Below are positions 42,167-64,000 of a stretch of 64,000 bases of DNA, piece by piece (position 1 is the stretch's first letter; each line of letters opens with the position of its first letter). Below the pieces are notes generated by a model. It was not told where the DNA came from and did not search any database. It saw nothing but the letters and a program-made list of their open reading frames with translations. Source of the DNA: Brachyhypopomus gauderio (Eukaryota; Chordata; Actinopteri; Gymnotiformes; Hypopomidae); contig NC_135221.1 in NCBI RefSeq assembly GCF_052324685.1, positions 7,485,375-7,549,374 on the forward strand, written 5' to 3'. A program made the position numbers and the translations under genes.

Positions 42167-43028
42167 GATTTGTAATGATGTAAGGATTTATTCATTTTTA
42201 GCTGTGTTCTTGTTAGGACTAAGGGGGTGAACTGTTCTTTGGTCAGCTGGGTCACTGGTACTCTTCTGACCATGTTAGAGCTTCGATCCGCTCACAGAGG
42301 TTCTGCAGTCATCAGTGTTCAGAGCAATGAGAACAAAAGCCCCTAGTAAGAAGAACAATCTGGATTTGGTTTTGCCTCACATTGGTTTTGCGTCTACATC
42401 CATTATTTCAGGGAATGTAATCAAACCAGTCTATTGTTTAACTGAAGTATCCCAGCTCATCCCAGGCCCTAGCAACATAAAAAATGTGCAGGAAACTCAA
42501 GCTGTAAACACAAATGCATATACACACAGGGTTGGTTTATTTTTTATTCGATCTTTGTGGGCTCCTTTCATAGGATCCACTGCCGGAGAGAAGTCAGATA
42601 TTGCGTTTCTAGACCCCAGGAACCATGTGCTTTGTGTTTGTCCATCCCTGGTAGACCATGGTGTCCTTATAACACACCTCAGGCACACAGCGAGGCAGAA
42701 GGCCATGGGGTGGGGGGGGTCCCGCCACTGACGCGCCACTCGGTTTCCCCACTCCAGCGTGCTGCTTCAGGGGGGGCTTGATAACGATCTAATGCACTAC
42801 AACAGAACAGAGGAAGCGTGCACTGATGTGGTACTCACAGAGTGGGGCTTATGATCTGTGTACAGGGAGATGTATAAAAACAGCCTTCTCCATTCTGAGA
42901 GATGTTTTATCAGGACGGGCCGAGTCAGATGCTGCTGCTTACAAGAGAGAGATAGAGAGTGATGGAGAGAGAGAATCCATGAAGCTGGTAGTGGTGTGCA
43001 GATAAGCTAAAAACAGAGGAGGGAGAAG
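42167..43028. other. Non-coding DNA before the cald1 coding start
   Basis: An open frame of 138 codons at 42315-42731 resembles no family I know and lacks splice or codon support. Nothing else is seen apart from the start of the 19/20-bp array. Confidence 0.4.
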
Positions 43029-43044
43029 ATGACAGAGAGTGAGG

Positions 43045-43635
43045 GAGGCAGGGTGTGGAGGAGGCAGACAGGGTGTGGAGGGACAGGCAGGGTGTGGAGG
43101 AGACAGGCAGGGTGTGGAGGGACAGGCAGGGTGTGGAGGAGGCAGGCAGGGTGTGGAGGAGACAGGCAGGGTGTGGAGGGACAGGCAGGGTGTGGAGGAG
43201 ACAGGCAGGGTGTGGAGGGACAGGCAGGGTGTGGAGGAGACAGGCAGGGTGTGGAGGAGACAGGCAGGGTGTGGAGGGACAGGCAGGGTGTGGAGGAGAC
43301 AGGCAGGGTGTGGAGGGACAGGCAGGGTGTGGAGGAGACAGGCAGGGTGTGGAGGGACAGGCAGGGTGCGGAGGGACAGGCAGGGTGTGGAGGAGACAGG
43401 CAGGGTGTGGAGGGACAGGCAGGGTGTGGAGGGACAGGCAAGGTGTGGAGGAGGCAGGCAGGGTGTGGAGGAGGCAGGCAGGGTGTGGAGGGACAGGCAG
43501 GGTGTGGAGGAAGCAGGCAGGGTGTGGAGGAGACAGGCAGGGTGTGGAGGAGGCAGTCAGGGTGTGGAGGAGACAGGCAGGGTGTGGAGGAGGCAGGCAG
43601 GGTGTGGAGGGACAGGCAGGGTGTGGAGGGACAGG
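43045..43635. repeat. 19/20-bp minisatellite before the cald1 start exon
   Basis: About 30 copies of CAGGGTGTGGAGGAGACAGG (20 bases) or its 19-base form CAGGGTGTGGAGGGACAGG alternate. The array ends about 165 bases before the acceptor of the exon carrying the caldesmon start codon. It is purine-rich on the plus strand and open in all three plus frames, which makes long artificial reading frames. Confidence 0.97.
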
Positions 43636-43834
43636 ACTGTTTGCCTGTTCTAGTAGTTGTGGAAGGGACGAAGTAAGGTGGGATGTTGCGGTGCTGAACA
43701 GACATAAAACAGAGGGAAAGATGTTCTGTGGTGTTGGGTAGTGGATCACATGTTCACTGTAGTCAGGCATAACCGACACTCTGGTCTTTCTGTCTCTCAG
43801 TAAAGACCCAAAAGGATCTTCCACGTGAGACACC

Positions 43835-59762
<15,928 letters not shown>

Positions 59763-62536
59763 TGAATCTCCCATGTAGTTCTTTTAATAAATGTGTTGTG
59801 TGCATATGTGCGCTACTCAACCATATGCGTTTTAAAGCACCCACTTGGGACGGTGCTGTCACATATGTAATGAATGGTACCATGTCCAACACTGACCTGC
59901 AGAGTTGAACAGAGGCTGTGGAGACTCCTACAGTGAGATCAGGGACCCAGGAGCAGGTGTAGTCAGGCAGCAGTATGCTCACCAAGGGCGGAAGGCCCAA
60001 GCGTGCAGTAGCGCCTCCCACTGGCAGCGGGGTGACAGTGCACGCTCCCTGCTGCTTACGTGCCCTGCCAGGGCCTCCCTAGACCCCTGGGTGCGAACAC
60101 CTCCCTGCTCTCTATTTACGGGCACGTCCTTGCTCCCCTTCCTGGAGTGCGTGTCCCTGTCGAGCGTTCCTCGGAGCCTCAACTCCGCCTCTGACGGCAC
60201 GCTGCATTCCCCATCACAGCTGTTCTCCAGTCGTGAACGGCGCTGGACTGACCAGTCAAGCTGTTTTAGACCAAGAATGAGATATGCTGCTCGTTGTAAC
60301 AAATGTAACGACTATCTCCTTCTACGACTACTGAAACATCTGAATACCAGAATGGGAGCTTGGCATCTCCCTGTGCGGTTGTAGCCGTGCTAAAATTCCC
60401 CGGTATTGTCCCGCACAGCCTAACAGCTGAAACGTCTCAGAAGAATGACATGTCGAACCATTGCTAATGTAAAAGGCATGTGAACGTCACACTGGTGTCA
60501 CTATGTGAGACCTTGGACTTTGTCTCAAGCTAACATGGTATGAAAGATTCAGGGGAACAGGTGGCGAAAGGCCCCTTTTTCCTTCCTGTGTGGTGTTAAG
60601 TTTGGATCAGAACTGAAAGCTTTTCTTCTTTTGTTGCCCTACAGGAACAAGGAAGTAAACACTATGGCCTGCCGCTTACGAACGAAGACGGCATTGCTGC
60701 ATACTGGCACGATTTTTTTATACTACAATGTTCTCCAGTTATGTATAAAAATAGATGCATAGTAGTTGGAATCAGTTATCAGAAACTCATAGATAAGTAC
60801 ACTTACATATTAATGCATTTTTCTTTTCCTTTTCAAGTGTGCAGTCATAAAATCATACCTCCTGGAGGTGTTTTGTGTCCATCTAACTGTACGACTCTGT
60901 TGAAGAAGATGGCAAACGTAACTTGAACAGAGCTGTAGATGTATTGTTGTTATTTCCATGTTAAGTACTGCCCACTGACCAAACTGACACCCAGGTTATG
61001 ATCACTCCTGGTTTACGAATTCATTCCCCTGAACATGTTTCTTTGATTCTTATGAAAACTGTAGGGTTGGATCTTGTGTTTCTTGTATTTCGACACATCT
61101 GGATTATCAGTTCTAATCACCAGTTTGCAAAGCACTATATAATCTGCAGAGCACTCAGTATGTTGCCTGTTTTATTACCATGTCTTGATCAGACCTGTCT
61201 AGAGTGACATCATATCACAGGTTATGACAAGCATATGAAATGCAGGTACAATTTTGCCACTGTTTTGTGTTTTGAAGTCATGCAGTATGTTAGCACAGTG
61301 CATCAGAGCACAGCTTTCCCAGTGTCCTTTATCTAATGCAGTATTAACGTAAAAGCCTCTTTTAACAGTTGAATTATTCTTATAAGGTCTCCACAAGATT
61401 TTATTTTCTTGCTTTACTAAATGGCACTTGCATAGAAGGCACTTAAAAGTCAGTCTCTCACAAGATTGCGATATTGCAAGCAATAAGAAGTTCATTTTTA
61501 CACAACTGCAGATATAATATTCACATGTATGGCAAGTTAAGATCTGGAAAACATGAGTGGTATTACAGCATAATTCCAACCTTATAGAACAAGCTTCTCA
61601 ATATTGAAGTACAATCATTTTTTGCAACAGCCTTGACTGTTGCATACTGACGGAATTATCTAACCTGTTGTGTAACAATAAAAATGGATTTGAAGATTCT
61701 CATGAAAATGGTCTTGCTTTCTTATGTCCTTGTGTTTGCTTTCGTATGCTGTTCTTATGTTTGAGTTCAATATGTGGGTCTTCTCGCATCACTTTCAGCC
61801 AGTTTCCTTGGAGATCTAAACTTTAGAACCTCTTAGCTCAAGCCTCTTGCATCCGAACCATCCCAACATATCGGGTTTCAAAGGGGTGAGAGTCAAGTTT
61901 GAGTATGAACAAACAATGTTTGGTTTTAGAATTTCATTTGTTTGGGGGTCTTGAACAGACTAACAATAGACCAAGGCCTTAAACACACACCAATGAAAAA
62001 GTCCCCTGGTCACATGGTGCTCCACTCTGATAACCTTGACAACTTGAGTCCACCTGTTTCAACACTGCACTGCAGCAGAGAACAACTCCTCCTCTGGGAT
62101 TTAGGTATGATGAATTCCACTCCACATCAATTGCCCTTTTATTTGTGATACGATAATTGTACATTATGATTTGTGAATGAGGGAACTCAACATCTGCTCA
62201 GTTTGATGTTTAAATATACAGTTTTGATCAGACCCTTTGCGGATGTTGCTTAGTTAAAGCAGGATTTAATTTTGACTTGAATTTCACTCCCTGTTGTTGT
62301 ATGTGTGTCTGTATGAACTTATACTGCAGAATGCATACTGAGAGATACAATGTGAAAGAAAGTTTTAGCACAATGTATCCTCTAGCATTACTAAATATGC
62401 TAGAATGAGGAATTTGCCGTTTTAATACTTTTTAGTGATTATAATATGTATGAATAATATGTAATGTCGCAGTTGGTTTATTTATATCTAAGTGTCTCAT
62501 ACGCTGCATTGTATTTAGGAATAATTGCTAATAGAC
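59763..62536. other. cald1 3' UTR and spacer to troponin T
   Basis: An acceptor (CTGACCTGCAG) at 59902 is followed by a 160-codon open stretch to 60384 that could be an alternative cald1 C-terminus or spliced 3' UTR. AATAAA near 61677 may end the cald1 transcript. The troponin T promoter and its 5' UTR exon should lie near 62200-62520, but I see no decisive motif. Confidence 0.45.
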
Positions 62537-63901
62537 ATGGCTGACACTGAGGAGGTTATGGAGGACGAGGTTCAGTGAGTAAACCATGTTATATGAGAAA
62601 TGTGTTATATAAAACATGTTATATAAGAATAATTGTGACTGCTTAAAGATAAATATGACATGGGTTTATTTGTAAGCTCTAGGAACAAATAGTGATGTTT
62701 AATAGCTTTTCAAGCATGTTTATAATGTCTGAACTACAGTCTGCAGTTATAACATGCATAATAATTCTGTGTTGCTGTTTGTTTTTAAACAGGGAGGAAG
62801 GTAAGATTCCTCACAAACAAGTGGGGTGAATGCTAATTAATTCTACACTAATGAAGGTTTTAGACAGTAGACAAACATTTACAGTCAACAGACAACAGTA
62901 AACAGATATTAACATTCAGTCATTACCAGTCAACACACATTAATGGTCAATAGACACTAACAATCAACAGACATTAACAGTAAATAGTCATTATCAGTAA
63001 ACATACTTTAACAGTTATTAACAGTAAACAGACATTAACAGTCAACATTTTGGGCACATGATGCACTCCTTTTGCATAATTTCACTGTATTTTATTTCTA
63101 ATCCATCCTTCCATAAAGCATTCTGTGATCGTGTAAATGTGCTGTTTAAATAAGGCTTATTGTTATTATTTTAACAAATCTGAATGAAAAGTTGATTGAT
63201 TTCCTCATAAGTTTAATTGTTTGAATTCATATATATTTATATCTTTCTCTCCAAATACAGTGGATGATTCAAAATCCAAACCCAAGTAAAGTTATTTGTC
63301 TAAATAATCTTTTTTCCTTAATCACAACATCTTACAAGGTAAAGCAGATGAACATTTTTAACTCTATTTTTGTTTTTGTTTTTGAATCTATAGGTTTCTG
63401 TCAAATATTCAGGCACCAAAAATTCCAGACGGAGAGAAAGTAGATTTTGATGTAAGCGTCTGTATTTTCACACATTGCTTGCTGCACTTACGTGCTGCTG
63501 GCTCTTCTAAAAGCCCATGCTGGCGTCTGTGTGAATCAGGACATCTATCGCAAGCGTCAGGAGAAGGACCTGGGCGAGCTGCAGTCCCTCATAGAGGCGC
63601 ACTTCATCCAGAGGAAGAAGGAGGAAGAGGAACTCATCGCCCTGGTCACCAGGATTGTGAGTGTGTACCGGACGCGTAACCCTGCACCCTACAGTGAAGA
63701 TTCAGGTTGGACGGTCAGGTTTGACGTTGCTGTCAATGCCAAGGGTCCTTCCAGGATGAAATTGAACGCACCTGTCGAAGCACAATCAGAGTTTGAAGGT
63801 GGACGCTACGTGCATGTTTTCAGGAGAAACGTCGTGCGGAGAGAGCCGAGCAGCAGAGGATCCGTGCGGAGAAAGAGAAGGAGCGACAGGCGAGACTAGC
63901 C
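62537..63901 (+). CDS. Troponin T (5' part, runs off the window)
   Basis: Six coding exons join in phase: 62537-62574, an 8-base exon 62793-62800, 63261-63285, 63394-63451, 63540-63656 and 63824-63901, giving 108 codons so far. Troponin T anchors troponin to tropomyosin. The N-terminus [20 protein letters not shown] is acidic but very short. It leads to [39 protein letters not shown] and [20 protein letters not shown], the conserved T1 tropomyosin-binding region. The 78-base last visible exon has the length of the orthologous mammalian exon. LVTRI replaces the usual LKERI or LKDRI. The C-terminal TnI/TnC-binding half lies beyond the right edge. Whether it is slow, fast or cardiac type cannot be decided here. 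Confidence 0.93.
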
Positions 63902-64000
63902 GTGAGTGACCCTAACAAACAGCAGTCAGCTCCAACACACGGAGGTGCAGGGCCTTTATAAGGACCCAGCTCTGCCAAGAGCTCACGAACCTAGATGTGT

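Noticed and set aside
42315-42731. 138-codon plus-strand open frame
   Set aside because: No recognisable domain, and its composition is like that of the surrounding non-coding DNA.

Overview
The window is nuclear DNA of a ray-finned (teleost) fish. The evidence is small exons with GT-AG introns, dense CA/TA/CT microsatellites, many minisatellites, non-autonomous hAT elements, solo LTRs and vertebrate muscle genes in fish-style tandem copies. The gene order cnot4 ... bpgm - cald1 matches human 7q33 (from memory). I see no prokaryotic-style operon, CRISPR array, rRNA or tRNA gene. The species cannot be named from the sequence; an otophysan fish is a guess.

Layout, left to right. 1-6.9 kb (minus strand): the 5' part of cnot4, a RING E3 ligase subunit of CCR4-NOT. 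It has two coding exons, a 5' UTR exon and promoter near 6.6-6.9 kb, and a 30-bp minisatellite against the second splice donor. 7.96-14.07 kb (minus): a 17-exon gene fusing pseudouridine-5'-phosphate glycosidase to a PfkB sugar kinase, with a solo LTR a few bases inside one intron. 15.8-19.0 kb (minus): il17ra, 11 exons from signal peptide to SEFIR domain. 20.3-26.5 kb (plus): two tandem troponin I genes sharing promoter and exon structure; the second has a quadruplicated start-codon exon. 27.9-28.9 kb: a hAT element. 31.5-32.7 kb (plus): bpgm, with one base missing relative to the family length. 33-43 kb: mostly non-coding, with a possible cald1 5' exon and one probable solo LTR. 43.8-59.8 kb (plus): cald1 (caldesmon), 15 coding exons and about 786 residues, its introns loaded with minisatellites, three hAT insertions and a solo LTR. 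62.5 kb to the end (plus): the first six coding exons of a troponin T gene running off the window.

How the genes relate. Troponin I, troponin T and caldesmon all act on actin-tropomyosin thin filaments. Here a troponin I pair and a troponin T bracket caldesmon, as TNNI1-LAD1-TNNT2 and TNNI2-LSP1-TNNT3 do in human. I read this as a further copy of an ancient TnI-caldesmon/LSP1-TnT block whose troponins were lost beside mammalian CALD1. The other recurring theme is tandem repeats that begin at or very near exon edges. In cald1 one array repeats the exon end together with its splice donor about two dozen times.

All exon boundaries were read by eye from splice consensus, reading phase and remembered family sequences. 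Nothing was aligned or searched.
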